Shown here: positions 1 through 11,675 of the stretch, piece by piece
Layout: each line of letters begins with the position of its first letter
How positions within the stretch are numbered: position 1 is the stretch's first letter
Assembly (NCBI GenBank): GCA_907163375.1
Contig: CAJQUW010005318.1
Span: forward strand, 62,001 to 126,000
Origin: Prostheceraeus crozeri
Taxonomy: Eukaryota > Platyhelminthes > Polycladida > Euryleptidae
Reading direction: 5' to 3'
DNA length: 64,000 nt
Program-made: the position numbers and the translations under genes
The notes under the pieces: model-generated
What the model was told of the DNA's origin: nothing
The model's database searches: none
Seen by the model: the letters and a program-made list of their open reading frames with translations, nothing else

Positions 1-2489
1 CTCTTATCACTGAAAAAGCTATCTCTACAAAAGAAGCAACTGCATGTGAAAGATGACTGAGTAATACCCAGAGTGCTGACTAATTAAGTTCACTAGTTGA
101 ATTAACCGACAGTCAATAGCAATTGTGGGACTTGTGCGATGTGCAGGGTAATATCCATTATGCACTAATAACTACATAGGAGTTACCTGCTTACAAAACT
201 ATACATTATATCTCTATATGCGATGTCCCAAGTTAGTCTCCTTAGAAAGCAGAAATGATTGTTGAAGAAGTTGTATATGTGTTGAATTTTGGGAGACCAC
301 TGTATATGTTCCAATCTTTACAAATTTGTGACTAAAGTGATGAACATTATAACACTCTATAACGTCTATGCAGATTCTTATCTATACATACAGTGCATTG
401 CATGTATTTGTGACTAGTGATGAACTACTTGACTCTCTATAACCCATTTGCACTGCAATGTATCTTCGAAAGATGATTGCATGATTACTTCAGGATGACA
501 GTTATTGCACCTTTTCATATACATTTCATCCTTGTTACTTGCACATAGCTCTGAGGTGACAAGCTCCGAAATTTCTTTTAATTTTCACTTATAATTTTGT
601 GAATAGAGAGGTTCGCATGAGAATGCTGTCGAGTATGGGTGTGCTATTATATGAATAGGTAGAATAATGTTGTGTGACTGGATAATCTTATTGCATGAAT
701 TCTTTTGATCATCTTCTATCAAATTGTGTCATATCTATATCTCCCTTGTTGTTGAGAACCATATTTTCATCTACATGTAAATAGAACCATTTCTTTACGA
801 CTTTCGTTTGCTTCGGTATTTGATGTGTACTCGAACAATAGGCCTACCTCTCTCTTTCTGTCTGTAATCTATCAAACATTGTCCACCTCAGCCTCATATA
901 AATGAATGTTCATTGTGCGCATGTTCTTATAAATACTGCATCATTACATGTGTTCCTGACAATTTTATCGCGTATATTTTTATAGCCTCTGCTTTTCTAC
1001 TACGAGACCTCTTCTCTTGATTGTAATCTTCCATCTTCTCTATCAGCAGAGCAATATCATTCATGTGTATCAACCTCTGAACAATTAATTATCTTCCTGC
1101 ATATGATGCTTTCTGTCAATCTGATGACGTGGACGTCATCCTACAAAGGACGAACGTATGTGACCTCTGCTCTATCGTGTATATTTCCATTTATCGGCGA
1201 ACGGAGAGAATTTACACTCTCCTGAATTTTGATATCAGGTTAACGCTTTTGATGACTTGTGAATCAGATGGCGAGACGGAAAGAGAAGATGCACACGGTT
1301 ACTATCGTGGCATCTAAATCTGCTTTGATTGCTGATCCCCATAACGGTCCAATGACGGGCAGAGCAGCTCCGCGGGATCCTCGATGGTCAATACGCGGCG
1401 GTGGTTACCAACGACCAGTACAGAATGATGACCCAAGCCAAATTTCGATATTTAAAGTGAAGCCCAGAAACCTAGACGTCACGGATCTGCTATCCTTCCT
1501 TCCTCTTCCGTATCTTCTCCTTATTACTTGTAAGTCTCGTCGTAGTTGAACTGAGGTTTCAATACACATATATTATTTGAAACGCCTTTTTGTCTTCGGA
1601 TTTCCTTATAGTTGAACCGCATCGGATTTGAACTCGAGGGGATCGAATACCTACCTGTCTTATATATAGAATAAGACGAGGTTGCAATACTTACTCTATT
1701 ATCGGTAGTATATAAATTGGCAAAATTTAGCATTTTTCAAAACTGCTCAAATATTTTTTTGGACCACAGGAACGCATCTTCGCAAAAAACTGAATATTTT
1801 CAAATAAAAAGTTTCACTGTATACAGATACCTTTTTGAGTCGACACTATACCTACATATACTTACTCTATGCTTTTTTGAGTCGACATCATGATTAATGT
1901 TCGATGTCTGTGGTTTGGTTACGTTTTGCTAAGATTATGCGAACATGTTGAAAATTCCATACCCTGAGTAACTGAAACTAGAAGAACCAGGTTGATTTCG
2001 TTGGTTCTTGCTGAGATATCAACTAGGCATGATAACTAGGACTGATAGTATGCAATGGCGTCGCGTGCTCCCAGACCATGGGGCTTCACTCGGCATTGGA
2101 ATACTATTTCTATACCAAACACTTCTATGTTACAACATTAATTTTCGTGAATTTAAATGAATTTTTAATAACAACATCCCGAATAGTTTCCTGTGTTTCT
2201 CACGGCCGGTCAGCCACTCACATGTTCGAAATTTTGATATATTAAAATTCTTTCTCAGTGACTACTTTCATTTTATATCAGGTGTTGACCTACCTTGCTT
2301 GACGACTGTCATCTTTTCAGTATATTCCCTTCAGACGAAAGGCGTGGTTATGATCTCATCTGCAGTACTCAACATAGCGTCTCATCAATCAAATAAAAAC
2401 AAATTATGGAATTCTACCGAATCTGGGTTTTCGAGTCAGATGCATTGCTGCATTCATTGGAGAACGCTCATCATCTGATCACAGTCTTG
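1..2489. other. Intergenic DNA, no gene recognised
   Basis: This AT-rich stretch holds only short open frames without recognisable domains. Short direct repeats (for example TTTTTGAGTCGAC near 1831 and 1875, and CTTACTCTAT near 1691 and 1861) are present, but no complete element could be delimited. Confidence 0.6.
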
Positions 2490-2497
2490 TCTAAACG

Positions 2498-3515
2498 TAG
2501 TGATGCAAATGGAAAATTTTCCACTGGAAAATTTTAAAATTTATTTTTCGGTGATTGACGTTTTTTCCTTTGTTTTGGAGACTTATTTTAGTCGTTTGAA
2601 AAGACTATGTAATATTCAAAGACCGAAAACTTCTCTATCATCCCTGTATGTCAACTCCTGTAACCAACTGCACCTTTTCCATGTCTATTTCAGATCTTTC
2701 CAAATGAATTTCAGACATAAGATGGATTTCAGATTTCTCTAGCTGAATTTCAGATATCTGTTGGAAGCACAGACGAAAATATGTTAAATTCAATTGGAGA
2801 TTCATCTGGATCATATCTGAAATTCATTTGGGCAGATCTGAAATCGAATTTGAACTATCTGAACCATCTGAACTAGAAATGGAAGATGTGTATCCTCAGC
2901 AAAGATGTTGGACAATAGGCCAGAAGTTAAAGGCTATCATAGATATTCTTTTACTCATCTCAGATATCTTTACTTACCAAATATCTAACGAGTTTACAGT
3001 CTTCATGTCTTCCAAAATGGTCGCTCATGAATGCTGCGTGGACTTGCTTATACTTCACTTGTTCATCAACAAATGAAGAATTTCTTTCACAGATCCACGC
3101 TGCATAATAAAGCTAATAAGTAAACTCCAAAATGAAGTACATTATTTTTGCTCCAGATCTTTCACAGTGCATGAAATTGTACCCTTATTGTAAAGCAAGA
3201 TTCACGTTATCCAAAACGGTGTCTGTGTGATAATTAAAAATGCTAACAAAATGGCACAAATAGCCACTGTGGCAAAGGAATGTTCAAAAATCCGCGGACG
3301 GAACTCGCATTGCTACGATCGCTTTAATCAAAATAATGATGAAATTAAGAGTTTTAGACCCAATTTATTGGTACGCAGCTGCCTCGGCAGTGGAAGCGCT
3401 CAAACTATAAGGCAGCTATCAAAAAAAAATCAAAACTTTCAAAATTTTCCAAATTTTTCCATAATTTTCCACGGAAAATTTTGATTCAAAATTTTCCGGA
3501 AAATTTTCATCACTA
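2498..3515. mobile_element. hAT-like non-autonomous DNA transposon (about 1 kb)
   Basis: Both ends begin with TAGTGATG in inverted orientation, followed by repeated GGAAAATTTTCC-type blocks. TAGNG is a usual hAT terminus. The 8 bp outside the ends, TCTAAACG (2490-2497) and TCTGAGCG (3516-3523), match at 6 of 8 positions, as expected for an aged hAT target duplication. The interior has inverted stretches rich in ATTTCAGAT near 2690-2850 but no transposase. It is therefore probably a MITE-like element mobilised in trans. The superfamily call rests on the termini and duplication length only. Confidence 0.6.
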
Positions 3516-3523
3516 TCTGAGCG

Positions 3524-4821
3524 TCAGCCATCTGTTACCGTCGACGTAGTGCCTCTCTAACATTAAGCGAATCCGGGAACAATTGGGTTGCACTTCCCTT
3601 ACTATATTTAGGTACCGTGCCTCGATCAAAAATCGTGTAGAATTTCATTGCAAAAATTGGAGAAGGCAAAGCATTATGTCTATCGGGAAAGCCAACATTG
3701 TCGCGGGCGCGTGCGCTAACTGCCTCACACACACACAGCTCTCTTTCAGTGTCTGAACATCAGTGGTCTGGACACACGACTGGCTTGTGTGTCTAATTTT
3801 TTGAAGAAAACATCTGTGATTCGAGCACGTGCTGCAAAACTGTTCACTCTGAGATTAAGCGTCTGATTTTGAGACGGAAAGCTGTGCACAGCTATCACGA
3901 GAAGCAATCGAATTTAAATGAATGATGACACTTTTCATTTTTATAATTGTTGGAAAATTATTTTTGAGGATGCGCCGAAAGCCTCGCAGGTACGGAGAAG
4001 ACGCCACTGATAGTATGTGATAAATCAGCTGATAGCAAACTGCAGATCCAGGACAACGGTCTATTAAGACCACTTCAAATAGAAGGGAAGCTCCCTTAGA
4101 AGTTCTGATTGTAAACAGAGCAATACTCTAGGCTTCATAAGAGTATACTTTACTGTACAAATTCATTTTCTTGTGCTTCATTATTTATAGAGATCTCTTT
4201 GTTCTTTGTACATGCATTTTTCTTGCAGTATTATAAGACGTAAATAATAGTTTACATGAACTGTTTTTGCTATTTGAAGAAATGATTATACCAGAAAAAG
4301 TAAAGAAAAGTAAATTTTCTTTTACTTATAATTACAATTATCACGCCGAAAAGCAAGGAGACCTTTTTTTTCATCATCAGCCTTCTGGTCTGATCAACAG
4401 AATGAACAATCGCCAACTCCTGTTAACGGCTATCCTCTACAATGATTATACCAGCTGGTATAAATTGCACGTGTCTGTAATTTGGAAATTCTAGACCTGC
4501 ATCACTCTAACATGGACACAGGTCTATGTAATAGACGACATTGGGTGTCTGGGAAGCCTCGAGAACAGATTTAATTTGAGAATGGCATTGAAAAAATTGA
4601 ATCTGCTCGGTCACCAGAATAAACCTTTTTTTTCTTTTTAAGTTGCATCTCTTTCGAACCCACATGGAGAGGACGTCTCCAACTGTATTATTTGACAAAA
4701 ACAACTGCACTGAGGGCGCTTAGATAGTGTTTGATACGCAATTGGCAGCAAAGAATTTGTTGCGTACTCGCGTTCAGATAATCTGTCCTGAGGATTGTAT
4801 ATAATACGCTGAACAGCACAG
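3524..4821. other. Intergenic DNA, no gene recognised
   Basis: Only short frames without domain signatures are present. No convincing repeat boundaries or RNA genes were seen. Confidence 0.55.
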
Positions 4822-4826
4822 CTAGG

Positions 4827-5386
4827 CCCCTGACTGGAATCTTTACATCAAGCGCGCCGGATTGTGCGCCGGGCTTATGAGCCCGCGCGCGCCGCGCGCC
4901 GGTACCAAATACTATTTATAGATTATTCCAAACTAAGGCGCGCCGGGAGCTAAATCTATTTATAGATCCTTCCGGATTAAAGTGCGCCGGCACCAAATTC
5001 CATTTATAGATTCTACTCAGTAAAAATCCGCATGATGTTTTTAGTGCGCGCCGTAACCGAACACAGTAATTTAACTTGAACGAGTACGTTTTCATCCTTT
5101 CATTCGCAATATTTGTTGCGTTATATTTGCACGAACGAATAGTATCCTAAAATGTACTTCATCAAAGGCCAAAGCGCGCCGCGCCGGCGCGCCGGGAAGT
5201 GCGCTATTTATAGAAATTCCAAGATCCTGGTGCGCCAGCGCGCCGGGAAGTATCCTATTTATAGAAATTCCAAGATCCCGGTGCGCCAGCGCGCCGGGAT
5301 ATGTTCTATTTTTAGAAAATATCGCTTATCGAGCGCGCCGGCGCGCCGGATTAATCCAGCAAAACATGTAAAGATTCCAGTCGGGG
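4827..5386. mobile_element. GC-rich inverted-repeat element (MITE-like) with 5-bp target duplication
   Basis: The ends are CCCCTGACTGGAATC on the left and its complement (one base shorter) on the right, continuing inward through TTTACAT. The flanks are CTAGG at 4822-4826 and again CTAGG at 5387-5391, an exact 5-bp duplication. The interior is unusual: blocks of GCGCGCCGG alternate with TATTTATAGA-type blocks in units of about 50 bp, in both orientations. No protein is encoded. The superfamily is unknown. Confidence 0.65.
4850..5352. repeat. Internal tandem repeats of alternating GCGCGCCGG and TATTTATAGA blocks
   Basis: At least three near-identical units of about 51 bp lie at 5183-5340. More divergent, related units lie at 4880-5010. 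Both blocks are near-palindromic, so the array can fold on either strand. It is inside the inverted-repeat element at 4827-5386. Confidence 0.7.
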
Positions 5387-5391
5387 CTAGG

Positions 5392-5697
5392 CCTCCCATG
5401 AGATGAAAATTTCATGTGTTGGCTTATCAAGGCAAAATGAAATTCAAAAGCATTGCATGGTATAAATTGAATTTAAATATTTGGTGAATTACACATTATT
5501 ATTTGAGATAGAATATTTTTTTTTGTAGGCCTACACACTTAAATGAAAATTTATGTCACACTGACACGCATGTTGGAACATAAGGTGAACTGATTATTCC
5601 AAGTGTACTTATATTTTCAAGCCCACATAGGAGTTTTAAATACCATCTGCAGTGCAATGAGTGATATGTTCTTGAATATGTAATGATAAACTGATAA
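5392..5697. other. Intergenic DNA, nothing recognised
   Basis: AT-rich spacer between two DNA transposons, with no frames or repeats of note. Confidence 0.55.
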
Positions 5698-5705
5698 CCA
5701 CACAC

Positions 5706-6602
5706 CAAGGGCGGATCCAGGAGCTCATCCTAGGGGGTGCGGTGATTTTAGAAGTCATAGTATAGTTGTAAATACTTACACCCGTAGCGTAGGTCCACTG
5801 TACAAGATTGTTTCAATGTCATATAATGAGTAACTCAGCCAATTTTTCTAGGGATAGGTCGCACATTCCAATGGAAATCATTCTGTATATATTGTATTGT
5901 ACAATGTACATTGTACAAAATTATTATAATAATATCAGTTGAGAAATGAAGCACACGTGAGCTTACTAATTAATCGGCAGTTTATTCAACACACTTGAAA
6001 AACTAAATGACGACAATTAAAAATAAAAAACAACATCAGTGGAAGCTACTTACCAGATCAGATTTTATTTTAATTATAGGACACTATTTCACCGTTGGAA
6101 CCTTGATTGCTTATTCGAAAGCAGTGAAAAGTACAAAACTGTACCGAAAGTATAAAAATTGCATTTTTTGTCTTGCTTTAAGATAACAACGAATACCCGT
6201 GTAAATCGATTGGTCATCGTCGGTCACACTGTCAAATCAGTGATGATAAAACAGGATAAGGAATTACAGAACAAAATTCTTCTTTCGTGATGATGTAGCA
6301 AAAACATCAATTATTTTGTTTGTGTCTGGCAAGCTGTCTCTGTTACCCTGTAACAAGACCAAAGCTTCCAAGCGTTCCTCATGCATAGAACTTCGAATGT
6401 TCGTCAATGTCCGTTCCACCTTACTGAACAATCTTTCAGCCTCGCAAGTTGATACAGGCAAAGTTGCACGAATCGACGGGAGATTCGACTTGCCAGTACA
6501 TATATGAAATTTACCGACTCAAGGAAAGGAGATGTTCAATGTTACTTCTATCTTGAGGGGGGCGACCGCCTATTTCGCCCCCCCCCCTTGGATCCGCCAG
6601 TG
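5706..6602 (-). mobile_element. hAT transposon, internally deleted, with perfect 8-bp target duplication
   Basis: The termini are CAAGGGCGGATCC on the left and the complement of CACTGGCGGATCC on the right, followed inward by G/C runs, a pattern common in hAT elements related to ZMYM1-type transposases. The flanking octamers are identical: CCACACAC at 5698-5705 and 6603-6610. The element is only 897 bp and keeps just the 3' end of its transposase, so it is a deletion derivative. The intact duplication argues for fairly recent insertion. Confidence 0.8.
6264..6510 (-). pseudogene. hAT transposase C-terminal dimerisation domain (fragment)
   Basis: On the minus strand this frame encodes the hATC dimerisation motif. 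It is recognisable by PVSTCEAERLFSKVERTLTN and then IRSSM.EERLEALVLL, the standard end of ZMYM1-like hAT transposases. The DDE catalytic part and the BED finger are absent, so no active transposase can be made. The fragment runs to a normal stop about 560 bp from the left terminus. Confidence 0.8.
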
Positions 6603-6680
6603 CCACACACCGCACTCATCAGTCATTTAAGAGGCAGTTCAAAGGAACAGTCATTAAATGGCTGATGAGTGTGGTGTGTG
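6603..6680. repeat. Imperfect palindrome used as hAT target
   Basis: The arms CCACACACCGCACTCATCAG and its near complement (CTGATGAGTGTGGTGTGTG) are separated by about 40 bp and can form a hairpin. The hAT element at 5706-6602 inserted in the outer end of the left arm, so the first CCACACAC is both arm and target duplication. Confidence 0.6.
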
Positions 6681-7530
6681 TCATTTGAATAATTATTTAT
6701 TTTTATGATAAGTTTATTGCTCCCACATTTTTTAACAACCATAATCTGAATTTTCAGATATAAATTGATCATTATAGATGATCATTTCGAGTGTTAGCAC
6801 TAAAAATACCCGAAGATGATCGTCTGTTTCGACTGAATGATCACACGATTGCCACATCATGTCGCAAGGACTTTTCTCACGCTTTTGCTGATCATGCCAA
6901 GTCTATCATTCAATGAGAGCCCCCATATAATTGTAGTGTGTTGATTAATAAATGGCAAGTGTGCGCCATAAACGCGTCCTCTTTTATCCAGACAAATGTT
7001 TCGCCATTGACAGAGTAAAAAGAGAAGATGGTGCGAGTTATGAAATATAAGGAATCATAGCCTCAAATTAATATGGATTTCTCGTCATTATGGCAGGAAG
7101 CCTGGAATTCATAGTGCTTTTGTGTCAATGATGACATAAAATTATTGCGTGCACGGTGTACAAAATGTTGCGTTATTTTGAGTAGACAAGGGAATACCGA
7201 CCTTTTCGAACCCACTTTCATACTCAAGATAAAACTGTGCATATGTACATGAAATACATGTACATATATAGGCCCCTATCTATCGCAGAATTAAGTTCAA
7301 ACTCAAATACTGTTTACCTCAGGCTGAAATTTCTTTGTAAACATAGATTCTTTGTCCTCTTTATCTAAACAAGTGGAATATGGATGCAATTGATAGAAAG
7401 GTGAAGCAGAAAATCCTTTGCTGCACATAGAAATGTGCGTGCTCACCTTAAGGACTGTGTAGGTGCTGCCAAATATCTGCTGTCTATGAAATGTCATCCG
7501 ATGATGCAAAGTGTCCCCAGTCTAACCTTC
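6681..7530. other. Intergenic DNA, nothing recognised
   Basis: No domain-bearing frame, RNA gene or delimited repeat was seen. Confidence 0.5.
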
Positions 7531-8264
7531 CAGTGGCGGTCCGAAGGGGGGAGATGCCGGGATGTATCCCCCACTAGCCCAAAGCATTGTGATACAAAAT
7601 TTGAATATTCAATTTATCAATTTAACATCAACATATTCTACATCTAGCTTTCAAGCAATAATTTGGCAATCTATCTCTGCACTGAAATAGTACAAAAGTC
7701 GTGGGGCGAAACGTACTCTATCTCGCTACTTCATTTCCGCTTATGTCACTGATTTAGACCTTATCAACTTAGAGACATGTAAAACCAAGGAATGCAGCGG
7801 CCTGCGCAATAGGTTTGTTTATCCTTGGCAACTCAGATGTTGATGACCTGCTGCGATATTGCGTATCCTACATGATGCACTTGATTTAACAGATGTTCTC
7901 CCCATCAGCTTTGTGATGCAAGAAAGTTGACCAAGTGCTTTCAAATCCGTGCCACATGTGTGATGGAATGCCAATTTGAACGACAACAGCATGTATATGT
8001 CATTCGATTCGCTCTCTATTTCTTAAATGTTGGTGCCGATGGATCACTTAACACATTTCAAGATAGAACTTCTATCGTGATCAATTAGCGGATTTCGTTA
8101 TCCTAACTCTCTGAGATTTTCTGCATTTTGATTGGCACTTGGATTTCGTCGTGCCAACAATTAAAGCCTGGGGTTCGGACAACTCAAATTTTGATGAATG
8201 GTTGGATGAATCACATGGACCATACAAAGCATCGCAAAAGTAAGCGGACTTAATAGGAGTTACA

Positions 8265-8669
8265 TTGAATGTTCCACGCCTCGCATTTCGGCAAGCTCAT
8301 AGAAACAATGTTGCTGCCAAGGATGTAGAACAATACTTCCGAAGAGCTATTTGGTTTCCATATCTAGGTACCATACGTGAATCTTTTCGGACGCGTTCCT
8401 CTACGCACTTCACTCTCGTGTCAAAGATGACTGTCTTAATTCCATCTAATTCGTCTTCAACCTCGTCATGGAATGATCTACTCCCAACCTTCCGGATGTA
8501 TCAAAAATTGCTTGGTTCACCGAATGAGGAGGAAGTGAGAATAGAATTTTTCAACTGGTTCCAGTTTTGCAAAAATGGAGGTCACAAACCATCTACACCT
8601 TTGGAAGCTCTTGACATTGTACCCGAAAGGTTTGTGTACAATATGGGGATATTTCAAAGTGCAGGTTAA
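8265..8669 (+). pseudogene. hAT transposase fragment (DUF4371/52-kDa-repressor-like region)
   Basis: The frame encodes about 134 residues including RNNVAAKDVEQYFRRAIWFP, a stretch typical of hAT transposases related to the 52-kDa repressor/THAP-type proteins (consensus RNN.......YFRR..F.PYLD). It lies just before the C-terminal dimerisation region in this family. The frame ends at a GCAG|GTTAAA sequence that looks like a splice donor. An acceptor-like TTTCAG occurs at 9026, but the two pieces are not in the same frame when joined there, so the gene is decayed. Confidence 0.65.
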
Positions 8670-9024
8670 ACGAAAAATATGATAAAATTCAACCACTTGC
8701 AGTATCATGTGCAATTGATTAATCGTTAGTCAATATTCAAGGAGCTATATATCATGAAGAAGTGATTGAAATCTATAATATTATGTTCCTAAATATACTT
8801 AAGTATATTATGTTAATGCTGGAAGTAGCCTATGCCTCTAAGGCTGAACAAATACATGTTAAGTATGCAACATATGCACAATGCATGCTTCTACAATTAA
8901 CATCATTGCAATATGAATATATGCAGAGTGAATTCTGTCAGTCTTCCGATGTGCGATTCTACTTTCTTGTCTTAACAGCATCTTATATCTATTTCAAACT
9001 GCATTTTCCTTTGTACCTCCTTTC

Positions 9025-9141
9025 AGGATGCCCAATATCAGGAAAATGCTACAGATATTTAGCACGATTCCAGTGACGACATGCTCTGCAGAAAGAGCCT
9101 TCAGTGCCATGAAGCTGGTGAAAGAATTTAAATATGAATAA
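9025..9141 (+). pseudogene. hAT transposase C-terminal dimerisation motif (fragment)
   Basis: The frame reads RMPNIRKMLQIFSTIP and then VTTCSAERAFSAMKLVKEF, the hallmark of the hATC domain (PN...LL.I..T.PVTT.SAERSFS.LK..K). It stops where the AT-rich fossil begins, before the rest of the domain (RS.M...RL..L). This supports truncation of the hAT copy there. Confidence 0.7.
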
Positions 9142-9175
9142 TAACTTTTAGATATAAAATAATTTTTAATATTTC

Positions 9176-9385
9176 TACTAAGTTAATATTTATTTAGTTA
9201 GTTATACTAAGATAAGTTTCATTTAGTTATACTAAGATAATATCTATTTATTTATACCAAGATAATATCTATTTATTTATACCAAGATAATATCTATTTA
9301 TTTATACTAAGATAATATCTATTTAGTTATACTAAGATAATTTTTATTTAGTTATACTAAATAATTTTTATTTATATTCAAATAA
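9176..9385. repeat. AT-rich tandem repeat, about 25-bp unit
   Basis: About eight imperfect units of GATAATATCTATTTATTTAT plus five further bases run head to tail. They mark the left edge of the AT-rich Polinton-like fossil. Confidence 0.75.
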
Positions 9386-9583
9386 TGAATTTATACCCCA
9401 AAGAGTCTTAAGTATTCCGGAAGAGAAGAGAGTCTCGGAAATACCTCTTATGAGTATAGGAACACAAATTCCGTAATGTTCCGGAGGTCATATAGAGGTA
9501 AAATACACTCAAAAGAGTGTCAGATTATGAGTCCGGACTGCAAATTAATATTGCTATGATTTTTTTTAAAAATTTTTAAAAAA

Positions 9584-9865
9584 ATGGAAAAAGCAAATTT
9601 AGATAAATTATATTCGCCCGTATCATCTAGTTCGTCATATTCGACGAGATCATCGGGATTTGAAAATAAATGTTTTGATAATAACAATAATCCATGTATA
9701 GATGTTAATCTTTTGTTTGAATTACAAGCTGAAATATTTAAAGAACAGAGTAAAGGTTTACCTAATATTGATACCAACTATTGTATATTTCCAGGTGATC
9801 CATTTATAAAATTTATGGATATTGTCAGCAAATATAATGATGTTGCATATGTAGAACTGAATTAG
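9584..9865 (+). CDS. Hypothetical protein of the AT-rich fossil
   Basis: A 93-residue open frame with a Ser-rich N-terminus (SPVSSSSSYSTRSSG) followed by a mixed region. No recognisable domain. It follows a short AT-rich leader and precedes another frame on the same strand. It may be the first part of a larger accessory gene. The function is unknown. Confidence 0.4.
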   Translation: MEKANLDKLYSPVSSSSSYSTRSSGFENKCFDNNNNPCIDVNLLFELQAEIFKEQSKGLPNIDTNYCIFPGDPFIKFMDIVSKYNDVAYVELN

Positions 9866-10022
9866 TAATACTGATTGGATTGAAACTAAAATTATCAATT
9901 ATATCAACGAGAATTAGTAAAAAATTAAAATCTTTTTCAAAATCTAAAATTAGATAATTTGTTGATGAATTAAATCAATATAATATTCATATTGAAAGCA
10001 AAAAACATAATGATGAATTATT

Positions 10023-10840
10023 ATGCCAAGTATACTGCATATTGTTATTTATATGCCAAGTATTATGCCAAGTATACCAAGAGATACTGTTTATAAAAAA
10101 GAAACATCTGAAATGCCTCAAAGATATGATAATGATACTTATATAGGATTATATTCAAATTTAAATATTAATTCATTAAAATCATATATCAATGGTTTAG
10201 CACAACAAGAAATAATTTATATGTGGACAACACCTTTTACTATTAACAATGACCATAATCATAATCATAATAATCCTGTGAATCATATTGAAGAGCATAA
10301 TAATCTTGAAGAACATAATTCATCCAATAATGAAAATAGTTCACATGCACAACCCAGTCATGAAGACTATAATAAATTAAATGGTTCTAATAATCTTAAT
10401 AATTCTAATGATTCAAATATTTATAATGCTAGCGTTAAATTTATTTCAGATAATCATTTTGAAACATCTGAAAAAGGTGTAAATGGTAAAAAGATTATGA
10501 AACTTTAAGTGAAGAAAAATTCATATCTCAACATGATATTAATACTACATATAATCAAAATATATCTAAATTTCATTTTCCTACAATTGAAAATAATAAT
10601 GACGGAATAGTCGAAGATCCTATTAAACAATTATGTGTTGGGTCTACAAAATTTAAATTAGGATTTACATCTAATCAATTTAAAATTTTATCATCTTTGA
10701 TAAAAACTAGAAATGATTCAGATTATGATGGTGTTATTAAATTTTCCAAAAGAGATCAAAGACCAATATTTTTCTCTATTATAGAAGGTTATTTAAAAAT
10801 TTTGAATTATATTTTCCTGATCTTTAACAACTTTTCCAAA
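10023..10840 (+). pseudogene. Asn/His-rich hypothetical protein region of the fossil
   Basis: The region encodes Asn- and His-rich low-complexity protein (runs such as NNDHNHNHNN) followed by a more ordinary C-terminal part. No domain is recognised. Strong AT bias can produce such Asn-rich composition by itself. The region looks broken and ends where the minus-strand genes arrive. The function is unknown. Confidence 0.35.
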
Positions 10841-10849
10841 TAAATTAAT

Positions 10850-11195
10850 AATTTTACCATTTGTTAAAAGTTTACGTATATCATTTACTACAGTAATAAA
10901 ACATACATTATCATATTTAATTTCATTTGGATTAAAAAGATTTATTAAATCTTCTTCCACTTCATCCTTAATTCTTTCATTTTCAAAAACATCAGTAATA
11001 GGAGTTTCTAATGTTTCTTTTGTTCCACGTTTCTGTTTTTTTAATACTACGTTTCAGTCTTTTAATACGTTTCTGTTTTTCTTTAATCCATTTCTGTTTC
11101 TTTAATGAAGCAATTTCTTCATCAAATTCTACAATTTTTTTATTAATTCATTCATTCTAGCTTCCGAAGCTTTAATCATTTTAAGATTCATATTT
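10850..11195 (-). pseudogene. Small Lys/Glu-rich protein remnant of the fossil
   Basis: On the minus strand an ATG near 11190 opens a short helical, charged N-terminus (MNLKMIKASEARMNELIKKL), and further Lys/Arg-rich coding-like sequence follows. It is the last part of the minus-strand block and looks broken. The function is unknown. Confidence 0.3.
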
Positions 11196-11258
11196 TTTTA
11201 AAGAAAATTATGATTTTTTATTCAAAATGAAATTATGATTTTTTTATTCAAAAAGAAA

Positions 11259-11474
11259 TTATGATATTATTTTAAAATTTGAAATAAATAAAGGTATATT
11301 CAATTGTTGTAATGTTTTTAAATCACAAACTGTTAAATGTTCTTTATTTATTAACCACCATAAATTATTAAAGGCTGGAAATACTCTAAAACTTCTCAAA
11401 CGAAGTGGAAACTCATTTGTTCTTTCATAACTTTTTATACCATTTTTTATTTTATAGTCTTTGACGAATTGCAT
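11259..11474 (-). CDS. Hypothetical protein fragment of the fossil
   Basis: A 71-residue minus-strand frame with the leucine/phenylalanine-rich pattern LRLRSFRVFPAFNNLWWLIN. No domain is recognised. It is probably part of a longer decayed gene between the ATPase and the small charged protein. Confidence 0.3.
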   Translation of the reverse strand: MQFVKDYKIKNGIKSYERTNEFPLRLRSFRVFPAFNNLWWLINKEHLTVCDLKTLQQLNIPLFISNFKIIS

Positions 11475-11675
11475 ATATCTTCGGTGATAATAAAATTTAA
11501 TTTCTTGTTTAGAAGAGGATTTGTAGGATGCCTATAATCTTTTAGAACTGGTACATGTTCTATCTTGTACTCATTCCACATTTTGTATTTTTTTAGTAAA
11601 AAATTTCACTACAGCGAAAAGTTCAATGTAGAAACATTATTCATTCACTCCGCAAAAATATTCTCTATAACTCTA

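Larger units (their letters stand above)
7531..9141 (+). mobile_element. Second hAT element, 3'-truncated remnant
   Basis: A hAT-like terminus, CAGTGGCGGTCCGAAGGGG, begins at 7531 and transposase coding pieces follow on the same strand at 8265-8669 and 9025-9141. No matching right terminus was found before the AT-rich fossil that starts near 9131. The right end therefore seems lost or cut off by that element. Assigning the 7531 terminus to this transposase is inference from orientation and spacing. Confidence 0.5.

Noticed and set aside
1259-1549. 96-codon frame in the first intergenic region
   Set aside because: No domain, low complexity and no gene context.
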